In this document: positions 7,110 to 15,721 of the stretch, piece by piece
Layout: every line of letters begins with the position of its first letter
How positions within the stretch are numbered: the first letter of the stretch is position 1
DNA from: CALOBA01 sp942491465
GTDB taxonomy: Bacteria > Pseudomonadota > Gammaproteobacteria > Chromatiales > Chromatiaceae
Length of the DNA stretch: 44,530 bases
Reading direction: 5' to 3'
NCBI GenBank assembly: GCA_942491465.1
Contig: CALOBA010000047.1
Span: 1 to 44,530 of the forward strand
Made by a program: the position numbers and the translations under genes
Notes under the pieces: generated by a model
Databases searched by the model: none
What the model saw: the letters and a program-made list of their open reading frames with translations, nothing else
Told to the model about the DNA's origin: nothing

Positions 7110-8610
7110 GCGCGGATGGCCTCCGGGCTGGGGAAGAGTTGCTGCATCAGCCCTTTCTTGTGGGTCTTGAGGGCGTTGAGTTTTTTGGCGTGGGCGGTGA
7201 TCAGCTCGTCTAGGGAGGTGAGGCAGGAGGCGATTTCTTGTTGTTCGCCCCCGCCTGGAAAGCAAAGTTTGATCTTATTAAGCTCTATCATTGTCAATGC
7301 TTTTTGCGATGAACCAATAGCAGAATTGAGAACGATCGCTTTATAGGCTTCGAGCATCGATTCTAAAAACATCGAATTTTCAGAAATGTTTCGCAGCCAA
7401 ATCAAATTTCCATCCTTGAAGTAAAATTTATCACTGTCATCGACGCGGTAGATATTACCCAGAGTCCCAACTGCGGTAATTAAAATATCTCCGACTTCTG
7501 GTACGCCGTATTTGTCCTTGATTTCTTCATATTGACTTACTGAGATATAGAGGACATCGCTAAGGAGTTCTTTGTTTTTTAGAAGAGAAATTTCCTTGCC
7601 CCTGAAAAATGGAACGCCACTACCGACATAATCTGCAAGATGAACTCTCTTGCTCGAAGTAAGTTCTGCAACATCTGACAATGTTTTCTCCTCCCACTCC
7701 CCCGCCTCCCGAAACTCGGGAAAGCGCAGGCGGGGGACGGTTTCGCCCTCGCGGGGGAAGAGCTGCTGCATCAGCCCCTTCTTGTGGGTCTTGAGGGCGT
7801 CGAGCTTGTCCGCCTGGGCGGCGATCAGGGTGTCGAGGGAGGAGAGGCAGGCGGCGATTTTTTTTGTTGCTCTTCCGAAGCGGGAAGCGAGATACAGAAA
7901 GAGAGGAATGTTTCAGCATGGATCCGCCTCGCCTTTCGGCTGCCATCGGCAGTTTCACCCAGCCTTTCGTAGAAATCTTTCCGCTTAACGTGCTCCAATA
8001 AGAATATGGGGTTCAGTCGCTCATCGATATCAAAGCATGGCAAGTCAACCGTTGACTCAAAGCTGTCTAAGTGAGGGGGAATTAACCCAAAGGCTTGGTT
8101 CAGAAAATCGAGTTTGCTGTATATGAACTGGCCAGCTTGCCGTTGGTAGTACTGAGTGTTCGCGCTTCCCTGAATTGTTCCCTTGCTCCCACGCCGGAGC
8201 GTTCTGTCCCATCCACTCCCGCCTCCCGAAACTCGGGAAGCGCAGGCGGGGGACGGTTTCCCTGGGGGAAGCGGCTCGCGAGCGGGGGAGAGCAGGCCGC
8301 GATTGTGTTCTTCGGGGCTCGCGCGGCGACAGTCGATTCGGCTGGAAGCCGCTCCCACGGCTTATTCATGTCTGACAATCAATGGCAGTGACGCAGGAGC
8401 GTGGGAGCCAGGGATTCGATGCAAACGGGCTGGCCGTCTTGATGATCAACGCCTCTTTTTTGCAACGTCTCCCTTGCTGCCGGTTACTCGGCTCTCGCGC
8501 AAGAAATCCCCAAGTGGTCTTTCCGGCCACTCCCCCGCCTCCCGAAACTCGGGAAACCGCAACCGCGGCACCAATCCCGTCTTCTCGTTCTTCATGCTGT
8601 CGTCACTCAT
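7106..8610 (-). pseudogene. hsdS: Type I RM specificity subunit HsdS, rearranged and frameshifted
   Basis: HsdS recognises DNA through two target-recognition domains (TRDs) joined by conserved helices. The start ATG at 8610 overlaps the hsdR end by 8 nt and reads MSDDSMKNEKTGLVPRLRFP through the first residues of TRD1 (ESRVTGSKGDVAKK), then stops at 8446. About 260 nt of foreign or duplicated sequence follow, including a degenerate second copy of the LRFPEFREAG segment (8213-8260). TRD1 resumes near 8190 (IQGSANTQYYQRQAGQFIYS, to FCISLPASEEQQ). At an A8 tract (7858-7865, T8 on the plus strand) the frame is one base off; beyond it the central helices, TRD2 and C-terminal helices are intact (7771-7106, 221 residues from MQQLFPREGE). 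That last piece could still be made as a half-subunit. Confidence 0.85.
8325..8362. repeat. Short interspersed repeat-like sequence inside disrupted hsdS
   Basis: The segment CGACAGTCGATTCGGCTGGA followed by AGCCGCTCCCACGG resembles short dispersed GC-rich repeats seen between genes in many gammaproteobacteria. It contains the self-complementary GGCTGGAAGCC and sits in the stretch that interrupts TRD1 of hsdS, so it marks inserted rather than native sequence. Only one clear copy is visible in the window; a genome-wide count would be needed to call it a family. Confidence 0.35.
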
Positions 8611-11600
8611 ACGCCGCCAATCCTGAAATCTCGCGCCCGCCGGCCTGCTTCTTCAGCAGCGGCTCCAGGTCGTCCATCAACGCCAGCTCGGCCCGGCCGC
8701 GGGCCTTCCAGCCGAGTTCCAGCGGCGCGAATAGCTCGCTGAGCTGCTCGCCGTCGAAGATGAGCCGGTCGAGCACGCCGTCGACGAAGGCTTGCAGGGC
8801 CTCGCGCGGGAGCCCGTGCTGGTCGGCGATGGCGGTGAGTTCGTCCTCGGCCTTGCGGCTGCGGAAGTCCTGGTAGCCGTCGCGGATGCTGGACTCGCTG
8901 AGCCCCTGGCCGGCCTGCAGGGTGTTGATGTAGTCGATGATGTCGTCGCGCTCGTCCAGCAGGTTGCTGTTGGCGCTGAGCAGCTCGATGAGCTGCTCTC
9001 GGCTCATGGTCTGCTTGCCGGGCTTCTCCTGGGTGAAGCGCGCCACCAGGCCCATGATGTAGTCGTAGTCGATGAGGCTGGAGGAGAAGAGCACGAACTC
9101 GAATTCGAGCTGCTCGACGCCGTCCGTGCCGTCGCCGCCGCCCTTGCCCTGCTGCTGCTTGAGCCGCTGCGCGGTCTCCAGGTACATGCCGCGGAAGCCG
9201 CGGTGGGCCTCCTCGGGCAGGCGCTGCTCGATCTCGGCCTGCTGCGCTTCGGTGAGGTCGGTGTACTGGTCGAGCTGGGTCTTGAGGCGCTGGACCTCTT
9301 TGAAGCGGTTGATGAACTCGGCGCGGGCGACGTCGCCCTTGAGGTTGTTGACGGCCTCGGGCGTGCAGGGCTGGCCTTGGCCCTGCATGAAGGTCTCGAG
9401 CTGCTGCACGGCGGTGTCGAGCTTCTCGATGACCTTGGGCGCCGAGTCCACCAGCCAGATCTCGCGCGACTTGCTGACGTCCTCGCCGGAGAACAGCGCG
9501 ATGGCGTCGTCGACGGCCTGCTCCTGGGCGCGGAAGTCGAGGATGTTGCCGTAGGGCTTGGTGTCGTTGAGCACCCGGTTGGTGCGCGAGAAGGCCTGAA
9601 TCAGGCCGTGGTGCTTGAGGTTCTTGTCGACGTAGAGGGTGTTGAGGTACTGGGAGTCGAAGCCGGTGAGCAGCATGTCGACGACGATGGTGACGTCGAT
9701 CTTGTTGGCATGCGGGACGTCGCTGTTGGGGTACTTCTGATCCTTGATGCGCTGCTGCACGTCCTGGTAGTAGGCATCGAACTCGCCGAGCTTGTGGTTG
9801 GTGCCGTAGCGGGCGTTGTAGTCGGCGATGATGGCCTTGAGGGCGGCCTTCTTGCGCTCGGGCTCCTGCTGGTTGTCGGCCTTCTCCTGCGGCAGGTCTT
9901 CCTGCAACTGCTTGACGTCCTTGTTGCCCTCGGCGGGCGGGGAGAAGACGCAGGCGATGTTGAGCGGGCGGAAGTCCGCGGTCTCGTGCTCGCCTGGGGC
10001 CTGGCGCTCGGCCTGGATCTCCTGGAACAGGGCGTAGTAGTCGATGGCGTCGTTGATGGAGGCCGTGGCCAGCAGGGCGTTGAAGCGGCGCTGGTTGGTG
10101 GCGGCGTCGTGCTTGTCGAGGATGGCCTCGGCGACGGCGCGCCGGCTCAGGGCGCGGGGCGGCTTGGGCTTGGTCTTGTTCTGGGCCTGGGGCTTCGCGT
10201 CGGGCTGGTGCTCGGACTGCTCGGGCGCCGCCGCCGTGGCGTCGGCGTCCGCTGCCGCGTTGGCCGGCTTGCCCTCGGGCTTGAAGTAGTCGATGTGGAA
10301 GCGCAGCACGTTGCGGTCGTCGATGGCGTGCGTGATGGTGTAGGCGTGCAGCCGCTTCTGGAAGATGTCCTTGGTGGTCTTGTAGGTGCCGACGGTGCCG
10401 TCGACCTGCGTGTAGCTGGCGTTCTCCTCGAAGATGGGCGTACCGGTGAAGCCGAACAGCTGCGCCTTGGGAAAGAACGCCTTGATGGCCTGGTGGTTGT
10501 CGCCGAACTGGGAGCGGTGGCACTCGTCGAAGATGATGACCAGGCGCTTGTCCCGCAGCGGCGCGAGGCGCTCCTTGTAGGTGGGCTTGCCCTGCTCCCG
10601 GTGCTGCTTGGCCCGCTTGCTGGTCTCGTCCAGCGCCAGGCCGAGCTTCTGGATGGTGGTGACGATGACCTTGTCGGCGTAGTCCTCGGAGAGCAGGCGC
10701 CGCACCAGGGTCTCGGTGTTGGTGTTCTCCTCGACGCACCCGGCCTGGAAGCGGTTGAATTCCTCGCGGGTCTGGCGGTCGAGGTCCTTGCGGTCGACCA
10801 CGAACAGGCACTTCTCGATGTCCGGGTTGTCCTTCAGCAACGTGGACGCCTTGAAGGAGGTGAGCGTCTTGCCGCTGCCGGTGGTGTGCCAGACGAAGCC
10901 GTTGCCGCGGTCCTGGTGGATGCAGTCGACAATGGCCTGCACGGCGTAGATCTGATACGGCCGCATGATCATGAGCTTTTGCTCGCTGGCCACCAGGACC
11001 ATGTAGCGGCTGATCATCTCCCCGAGCCGGCACTTGGCGAGGAACTGCTCGGCGAACGCGTCGAGATGGGTGACCTTGCGGTTGTCGGCCTCGGCCCACT
11101 GGTAGATGGGCAGGAAGCGCTCGTCGGCGTTGAAGGCGAAGTGCTGGGCGTCGTTGTTGGCGAAGTAGTAGGTGTTGTCGCGGTTGCTGACGATGAACAG
11201 CTGCATGAAGCACAGCAGCGTGTTGGCGTAGCCGTTGCCGAGGTCGTGCTTGTACTCGACGATCTGCTCCATGGCGCGGCGCGGATTGATGCCGAGGGTC
11301 TTCAGCTCGATCTGCACCAACGGCAGGCCGTTGATGAGCAGGATCACGTCATAGCGGTGGTGGCTGCTGTCGGTGTTGATGCGCAGCTGATGGACGACCT
11401 CGAAGTGGTTCTTGCACCAGTCCTTGAGGTTGACCAGCATGTAATGCAGCGGGGTGCCGTCCTCGCGCTGGAAGTAGCCGTTTTCGCGCAGGCGCTTGGC
11501 GGCCTGGAAGACATCGGCGCTGATGATGTCGTCGCGCAGGCGGGCGAACTCGGCATCGGTGAGTTGGACGTTGTTGAGCGCTTCAAACTTGGCGCGGAAA

Positions 11601-11701
11601 TTCCGCTCCAGCGCGGCCTTGTCGCGGATGTCTTCGCGGATGCTGTACTTGAGTTCGTCGAGCTTGTTGAGCAGCTGCTACTCGATGTGGCTTTCCTTCA
11701 T
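8603..11701 (-). pseudogene. hsdR: Type I RM restriction subunit HsdR with amber codon near the start
   Basis: HsdR is the translocating endonuclease of type I RM systems. The frame is intact from 11677 down to the stop at 8603, about 1,025 residues, normal for the family. Visible parts: nuclease motif (YDVILLINGLPLVQIELK), Walker A (HTTGSGKT), DECH box (LVIIFDECHRS), motif III (FGFTGTP), helicase motifs (LLTGFDSQYLNTLYVDK, QAFSRTNR) and a C-terminal helical region. The N-terminus reads MKESHIE from ATG 11701 and is then cut by TAG (11678-11680) where CAG would give the expected HIEQQLL. The next in-frame ATG (11440) skips the first 87 residues but keeps nuclease and motor, so a shortened protein is possible. 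First gene of hsdR-hsdS-hsdM, overlapping hsdS by 8 nt. Confidence 0.85.
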
Positions 11702-12167
11702 GGTCATCCGGTGATGTCTGCTGTGAGCGTGTGTGGCGAGGCTCGCATGGTCGTGCCGCAAATGCTTGAGGCTAGCGCAACTTCCCGAGGCTAGGCCGCG
11801 CCGGGGCGTTGTCGCCCGTTGCTCGTTTCAAGCGGTCGGTGCTTCCTGCGCGGCGGCGTCCGGTTGCTGAATGCCGTTGGCCTCCGGCTGTAACCCCCTC
11901 TTGGCGAGCGCGCGACCAAAACGGCCTCAACCAAGCTGAGGGCATGCAGCCCTCGGCCGCAGCTTGCGCTGGCGTGGGTGATGCTTCTAAGACCCGACAT
12001 TGTAGGCCGAAACGAAGTCTTGGCGTGTAAGGACGTTGTGCACGCCGGTAACCCGTGCGATGCGATGGCGCGAGCGTTCGCGACGACACTCGCCAACCGC
12101 TCGCGAAGTTACCGGAACGGTCACGGGTGCACCGCAACGGGGGGTCAGCGCCCGTACCGGCTCGAGC

Positions 12168-12214
12168 AAGCACCGGGGTCATCACAAGCACCGGGGTCAC
12201 AAGCACCGGGGTCA
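12168..12214. repeat. Three direct copies of AAGCACCGGGGTCA
   Basis: Perfect copies lie at 12168-12181, 12186-12199 and 12201-12214, with spacers of 4 and 1 nt. The last copy is followed by TGACCCC (12224-12230), so GGGGTCA can also pair with it as a 7-bp inverted repeat. Further GGGGTCA words occur nearby (12130, 12750). This looks like local slippage or a small repeat, not a CRISPR array. Confidence 0.7.
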
Positions 12215-12633
12215 CCATTTAGCTGACCCCGATCAAGAGGCGACAAAAAACTCTCGCGGCTGAGCATGATGATCTGGATCAATTTTCCGCGAAGCGTTGC
12301 GTTGAGCCTGTGACGCGCCGTCAGTTCTCTAGGTGTTGGTTGCGGAGCCGATCCGCTACCGGTCACCCTTCAGGTTCTAGGCATGGGGCTGCTCCCGGTG
12401 GGGAGAAGACACCCGGCCCGTTGCTCATTCGAGCCCCGGAAAATCATCGGTGCCCCGCCAAGGTCCAAGTGGTGCACGGCAGTGCCCGGAGGGCGGGCCG
12501 TGCGTTCACAGATACTGTGGCTTGCACCCCGGTAGGGCGCAGCCAACCCGATATGGCTCGATGGCGGGGGCGTCTCGGTCACATACGCTGTCGCTCCGTG
12601 GTGGTTGCAAGGACTATCACCGTAGAGACGGAA

Positions 12634-12726
12634 CCTGCCACGGCACCAGTTCCCGCCACGGCCTGGATGCTCGCCATGGGCCTGATTGGACTCGGTCTCC
12701 GGAGAGGCCCACGCCGCAGAGGCTAG
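12634..12726 (+). pseudogene. Orphan C-terminal sorting tail of PEP-CTERM/VPLPA type
   Basis: The frame ending at TAG 12724 reads PATAPVPATAWMLAMGLIGL then GLRRGPRRRG: a short proline/alanine motif, a hydrophobic transmembrane helix and an arginine-rich end. This is the layout of PEP-CTERM-class sorting signals recognised by exosortase. The roughly 100 codons before it in the same frame look random and carry no signal peptide, so only the tail of a former exported protein remains. No exosortase gene is in the window. Confidence 0.45.
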
Positions 12727-12752
12727 GACTCTGTGCGTCGCGGGGAGTCGGG

Positions 12753-12830
12753 GTCAGTGCGGCCTGGCAAGGCCGCGTGGTCTAGCGGGTGCAAGTCCCG
12801 CCTGGGTAAACGTGCGCCACGAGCCCAGCG
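12753..12830 (+). other. Possible fragment of a group II intron (domain I-like hairpins)
   Basis: Two tight hairpins in series: GCGGCCT and AGGCCGC around GGCA (12760-12777), then GCGGG-TGCAAGT-CCCGC (12786-12802). The word GGTGCAAGTCC in a G/C stem recurs in domain I of bacterial group II introns. Following it is GTGCGCCACGAGCCCAGCG. No domain V hairpin and no reverse transcriptase are present, so at most a remnant. Confidence 0.3.
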
Positions 12831-12834
12831 AAAA

Positions 12835-12879
12835 ACGGGGTCTTGTATCTTGCGCAAAAGGTAAGACCCCGTCTTTTTT
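12835..12879 (+). terminator. Strong Rho-independent terminator, usable in both directions
   Basis: ACGGGGTCTT (12835-12844) pairs perfectly with AAGACCCCGT (12863-12872); an 18-nt loop lies between. On the plus strand the stem is followed by C and six T; on the minus strand the sequence after the stem is five T (AAAAA at 12831-12835). It would end transcripts from the toxin-antitoxin remnant on the minus strand and whatever once ran rightward through the graveyard. Confidence 0.8.
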
Positions 12880-12901
12880 AAGGCGAACGAACAAGAACCA
12901 C

Positions 12902-13079
12902 TCAGCAGGTCAACCCAGGATCGCGGATCGGCAGGCCGGTTGGCTCAAAGTCGGCGACGTTGCGGTTAAAGACCGTCATGCCATGGGCAAGCGCTGTGGC
13001 GGCGATCAAGGCATCGCGTAACGGTCGCGGGTTCGGCGTTGCGCCGATCGGAGACGACGTTGGTGTCGAGCAGGAACAT
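12902..13079 (-). pseudogene. VapC-like PIN-domain toxin, internally deleted
   Basis: The minus strand from ATG 13079 reads MFLLDTNVVSD, the classic PIN start with the first catalytic aspartate (LLDTN). The frame is then lost. In another frame the C-terminal part is clear: RDALIAATALAHGMTVFNRNVADF then EPTGLPI, stop at 12902, carrying the second acidic cluster of PIN nucleases. A normal VapC is about 130-140 residues; here about 60 codons remain, so roughly 75-80 central residues were deleted. PIN toxins of this type cleave tRNA or other RNA; this one cannot be active. Confidence 0.7.
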
Positions 13080-13290
13080 CCGCCCAAGGCGGGCGTGACC
13101 GCCGGGTCATGCAGCCGCGGCGGCTCGAAATCGATATCCTCGATGCCCGGCATGGCAAGCAGATCGGCAATCTTGCGCTCCGGTCCCGCGAGCTTGTCGT
13201 AGTGGTTGATGGAGAGCAGCGCATAGCTGGGTCGTCCGCGGACCCTGATGGGGCGAGCGGTTCGCGTTCTCGAACCTCTGGTCTAGTAGC
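13068..13290 (-). pseudogene. Phd/YefM-type antitoxin, degenerate, running into the toxin remnant
   Basis: The minus strand between about 13250 and 13090 reads RVRGRPSYALLSINHYDKLA, then RKIADLLAMPGIEDIDFEPP and RLHD, the DNA-binding end and toxin-neutralising tail of a Phd-type antitoxin. No stop separates it from the toxin C-terminus: the frame continues through the deletion joint to 12902, giving an antitoxin-toxin tail fusion. The antitoxin N-terminus appears to be in a different frame upstream (RFENANRSP), so it is frameshifted as well. The partner vapC start lies inside its 3' end, as in intact modules. Confidence 0.55.
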
Positions 13291-13348
13291 TTAGAATGGG
13301 TTGAGCGCGGCGAAACCCATCCATCAGCGATCAAGGCTCGATTTGGCG

Positions 13349-13879
13349 ATGAAGACTGAAGCATTACAACAACGCATCCGCCTCGGCGAGGACTCGACGC
13401 TGGAGCTGAAGCGGGTGACGGTGGGCCCGACCGGCAAGGTGATGGCGCCGCACGCGGATGGGCTTTCGGACGAGCTGGCGGCACTGGGCAATGCGAGCGG
13501 CGGGACGCTCGTGCTCGGCATCGACGACAAGACTCGCGCCGTGGCGGGCATCCCGCTGCCGCTGATCGATCGGGTCGAGGGCTGGATCACCGCGATCTGT
13601 ACGGATCGGATCAAACCCCCGTTGGATGTGGTGACGCGCCATCTGGAGCTGCCCGACGCGGACGGCCTACCGCGGGCGGTGATCGTCGTGGAGGTGCCGC
13701 GCAGCCTTTGGGTTCATGAGAGTGTGAACGGCTATTTCCGGCGCGTCGGCCATGCGAAGCGCAAGCTCGCCCCCGATGCGCTGGCGCGGTTGTTCCAGCA
13801 GCGCAGCCAGGCGCGGCTGATCCGTTTCGAGGAGCAGGAGGTGCCCGGCTGCGGCCTGCGGCCTCGACGATCTCGATGA
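13349..13879 (+). pseudogene. AlbA_2 (Schlafen-type) DNA-binding protein, truncated
   Basis: The product begins MKTEALQQRIRLGEDSTLELKRV, with the conserved E-K of AlbA_2 domains, then LAALGNASGGTLVLGIDDKT (the glycine-rich ANSxGG-like core) and IVVEVPRSLWVHESVNGYFRRVG (the family's R-G segment). Such proteins normally continue with a GHKL-like ATPase region or winged helices to 350-550 residues. Here the frame breaks after EEQEVPGC (about 13845) and ends at 13879; the neighbouring frame gives LDDLDEQIDDLELCLAIFA and then stops at about 13954. So it is the N-terminal third of a possible regulator or antiphage-type protein. The ATG at 13349 is chosen because it gives the family-typical beginning; the ribosome-binding site is weak. 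Confidence 0.6.
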
Positions 13880-13988
13880 GCAGATCGACGACTTGGAGCT
13901 GTGTCTCGCCATTTTTGCGGCCGAGCCGCCGGAACGCGAATCGCGAAGTCCGTAGTAAACCTTTGATTGGTTTGGGGTAAGTGCCTTC

Positions 13989-14213
13989 TCAGCCAGACGC
14001 GAGATACGGGTTGCATCGCGCCTCGTGGATGTTCTGGCCGTTGGCCTGGTGATGACCCCTGGTTTGTTCCAGCTTGGCGTTGGTTTGCGCAATGAGGTGG
14101 TCCCGCTCGTCGAGTTCGCGCTGGAGGGAACGCTGCTGGCGCTGGAAGTTGAGCCGCGCCTGATAGAGGTGGTCGGCGCGGTCCTTCTCGGAGAAATCGG
14201 TCATCGTGCTCAT
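13989..14213 (-). CDS. Small coiled-coil ORF coupled to the sensor kinase, possibly truncated
   Basis: 74 residues, starting MSTMTDFSEKDRADHLYQAR, mostly helical and charged with a heptad-like run (RQQRSLQRELDERDHLIAQT). Its ATG overlaps the kinase stop as ATGA, which argues for a genuine downstream gene translated by coupling. After LEQTRG the sequence loses its helical pattern (HHQANGQNIHEARCNPYLAS), right where the accessory region starts, so the 3' part may have been lost. Kinase operons often continue with a response regulator; nothing in the remaining sequence shows a receiver domain, so that role is only a guess. Confidence 0.5.
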   Translation of the reverse strand: MSTMTDFSEKDRADHLYQARLNFQRQQRSLQRELDERDHLIAQTNAKLEQTRGHHQANGQNIHEARCNPYLASG

Positions 14214-15721
14214 GACTGGGCTTTCGGCGCCTCATCCGGCAGCAGGATGACAAAGCGCGCGCCGTCTTGGTAGGTCTCGTCGAGGGTCAGGGTCGCGCCT
14301 ACCTCGGAGAGTCCGCGCATGGTCACGCTGAGCCCGAGCCCGGTGCCGTCGCCCGGCGGCTTGGTGGTGAAGAAGGGGTCGTAGATCTGGCTGCGCATGG
14401 CCGCGGGCACGCCGGGGCCGGTGTCTTCCACCGTGAGCGCCGTGCCCCCCGGCGCCGATGCGATGCGCACCCGTATCTCCCGCCGCGCCTCGCCCTTGAC
14501 GGCGTAGACGGCATTCAGCAGCAGATTGACCAGGGCCTGGTCGAGCACGTCCTTGTCGCTGACCACCCGCGGCGTCGGCGTCTCGCTTTGGATGGCGACG
14601 TCGATGCTCCAGCGCTCCAGCTCGGGTTTCAGCAGCAGGCAGGCATCGGCCGCCAGGGCTTGCAGATCGATGGACTGGATGAAGGCGCTGCCGGTTCTCG
14701 CGTAGCGCAGCACGCGCTTGACGATGCGTCCGATGCGCCGAACCTGACCTTGGGCCTTGCCTAGCAGGGCGGCGTGCTCGGGGTTGTCGGTGCGCTCCTG
14801 CACATGGCTGATGTAGTTGGTCAGCCCCATCAGCGGATTGTTGATCTCATGGGCGATGCCGCCCACAAAGCTGCCGAGTGCCGAGAGCTTTTCGATCTGC
14901 ACGGCCTTCTCGAACGCCTGCTGCAACTGCGCATAGGCCGCGGTCGCCTCGGCCTCGGCAACCTGTCGTCGGGCCACCTCATCGCGCAGCCGCTCGATGG
15001 AGTCACGCAAGGAGGCGTCGCGTTCGTGCAGCGCATCCAACATGCCGTTGAAGGCGCGCACGAGCTGGCCCACCTCGTCGCCGGTGGACGCCTCGGCCCG
15101 CACCTGATAGTCGCCGCTGCGGGTGATGAGTGCCGCAGTCTCGGCGAGGTGGATGACCGGGTCGGAGACCAGGCGCTGCAGTCGCAGGGCGGCCAAGATG
15201 GCCAGGCCGGCGGCTACCAGCAGGATTGCCAGCGCCACCAACAGATCGGTGCGAATGCGCGCGGACAGGTCGGCGAGGCTCGAGAGGATGGTCAGCGTGC
15301 CGATGCGCTCACCGTCGATGTGGATCAGCGTCGCCGTGAACAGCTCGCCGTGGGCGATGCCCGGTGGACGCGCGAGCAGCCCGGGGGCGCAGCCAGGGCC
15401 GCTGTCCGCTGTTCGATCGTAGCCGGCAAACAGCCTGTCGTCGGCGTCGTAGATGCAGGCATTCAGGATCGCGGCGTTGACGCCCAAGGCGGCCAGGTTC
15501 TCCCGGGCTACCACGGCATCGGCAAACGACAGGGCCGCCGTGGAGCGGTCGGCGATCAGCTGCGCGAGCACCTGCTGCTCGGCGACGGCGCGCCGCTGGT
15601 AGGCGGTGTGCTGGTAGAGGAGCTGGATGGCGCTGGCCAGGAGCAGCATCGTGCAGGTGATGGCGGCGATCACCAGCACGATCTTGGTGCGCAGGCCCAG
15701 ACGCGCAAACCACTTCACCAC
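14210..15721 (-). CDS. CHASE8-type membrane sensor histidine kinase
   Basis: A two-component sensor of about 503 residues. Domains in order: transmembrane helix (TKIVLVIAAITCTMLLLASA), periplasmic CHASE8-like sensor (VLAQLIADRSTAALSFADAV), second transmembrane helix (LLVALAILLVAAGLAILAAL), HAMP, coiled coil, HisKA with phospho-acceptor H in GGIAHEINNPLMG, and HATPase_c with N box (NLLLNAVYAV), G1 (EDTGPGVP), F box (DPFFTT) and G2 (GTGLGLS). The GTG start at 15721 (or 15718) is preferred because it begins VVKWFARLGLRTK just before the first helix; an upstream ATG at 15787 would add 22 arginine-rich residues. It is coupled to a 74-codon ORF downstream; no response regulator gene is visible. Signal and target are unknown. 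Confidence 0.88.
   Translation of the reverse strand: MVKWFARLGLRTKIVLVIAAITCTMLLLASAIQLLYQHTAYQRRAVAEQQVLAQLIADRSTAALSFADAVVARENLAALGVNAAILNACIYDADDRLFAGYDRTADSGPGCAPGLLARPPGIAHGELFTATLIHIDGERIGTLTILSSLADLSARIRTDLLVALAILLVAAGLAILAALRLQRLVSDPVIHLAETAALITRSGDYQVRAEASTGDEVGQLVRAFNGMLDALHERDASLRDSIERLRDEVARRQVAEAEATAAYAQLQQAFEKAVQIEKLSALGSFVGGIAHEINNPLMGLTNYISHVQERTDNPEHAALLGKAQGQVRRIGRIVKRVLRYARTGSAFIQSIDLQALAADACLLLKPELERWSIDVAIQSETPTPRVVSDKDVLDQALVNLLLNAVYAVKGEARREIRVRIASAPGGTALTVEDTGPGVPAAMRSQIYDPFFTTKPPGDGTGLGLSVTMRGLSEVGATLTLDETYQDGARFVILLPDEAPKAQS

Larger units (their letters stand above)
11708..12834. other. Gene graveyard between hsdR and the toxin-antitoxin remnant
   Basis: No intact gene in 1.1 kb. 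Within it I see three direct copies of a 14-mer (12168-12214), a PEP-CTERM-like tail (12634-12726) and two tight hairpins resembling a group II intron domain (12753-12830); each is listed separately. The remainder has no codon structure I can support. The start of hsdR lies at the left edge, so its promoter should be in the first 200 bases, but I see no strong -35/-10 pair there. Confidence 0.5.

Noticed and set aside
8607..11213. Second long minus-strand frame overlapping hsdR
   Set aside because: Arg/Pro/Gln-rich low-complexity product in a shifted frame; no start context or motifs.
8792..11794. A 1,000-codon open frame on the plus strand opposite hsdR
   Set aside because: Its composition is Val/Leu/Gly-rich without domains, and the minus-strand frame encodes all HsdR motifs. 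It is a GC-driven antisense shadow.
12269..12282. ATGAT-CTGG-ATCAA as an FNR box
   Set aside because: One mismatch, and no intact gene or -10 follows in the degenerate region.
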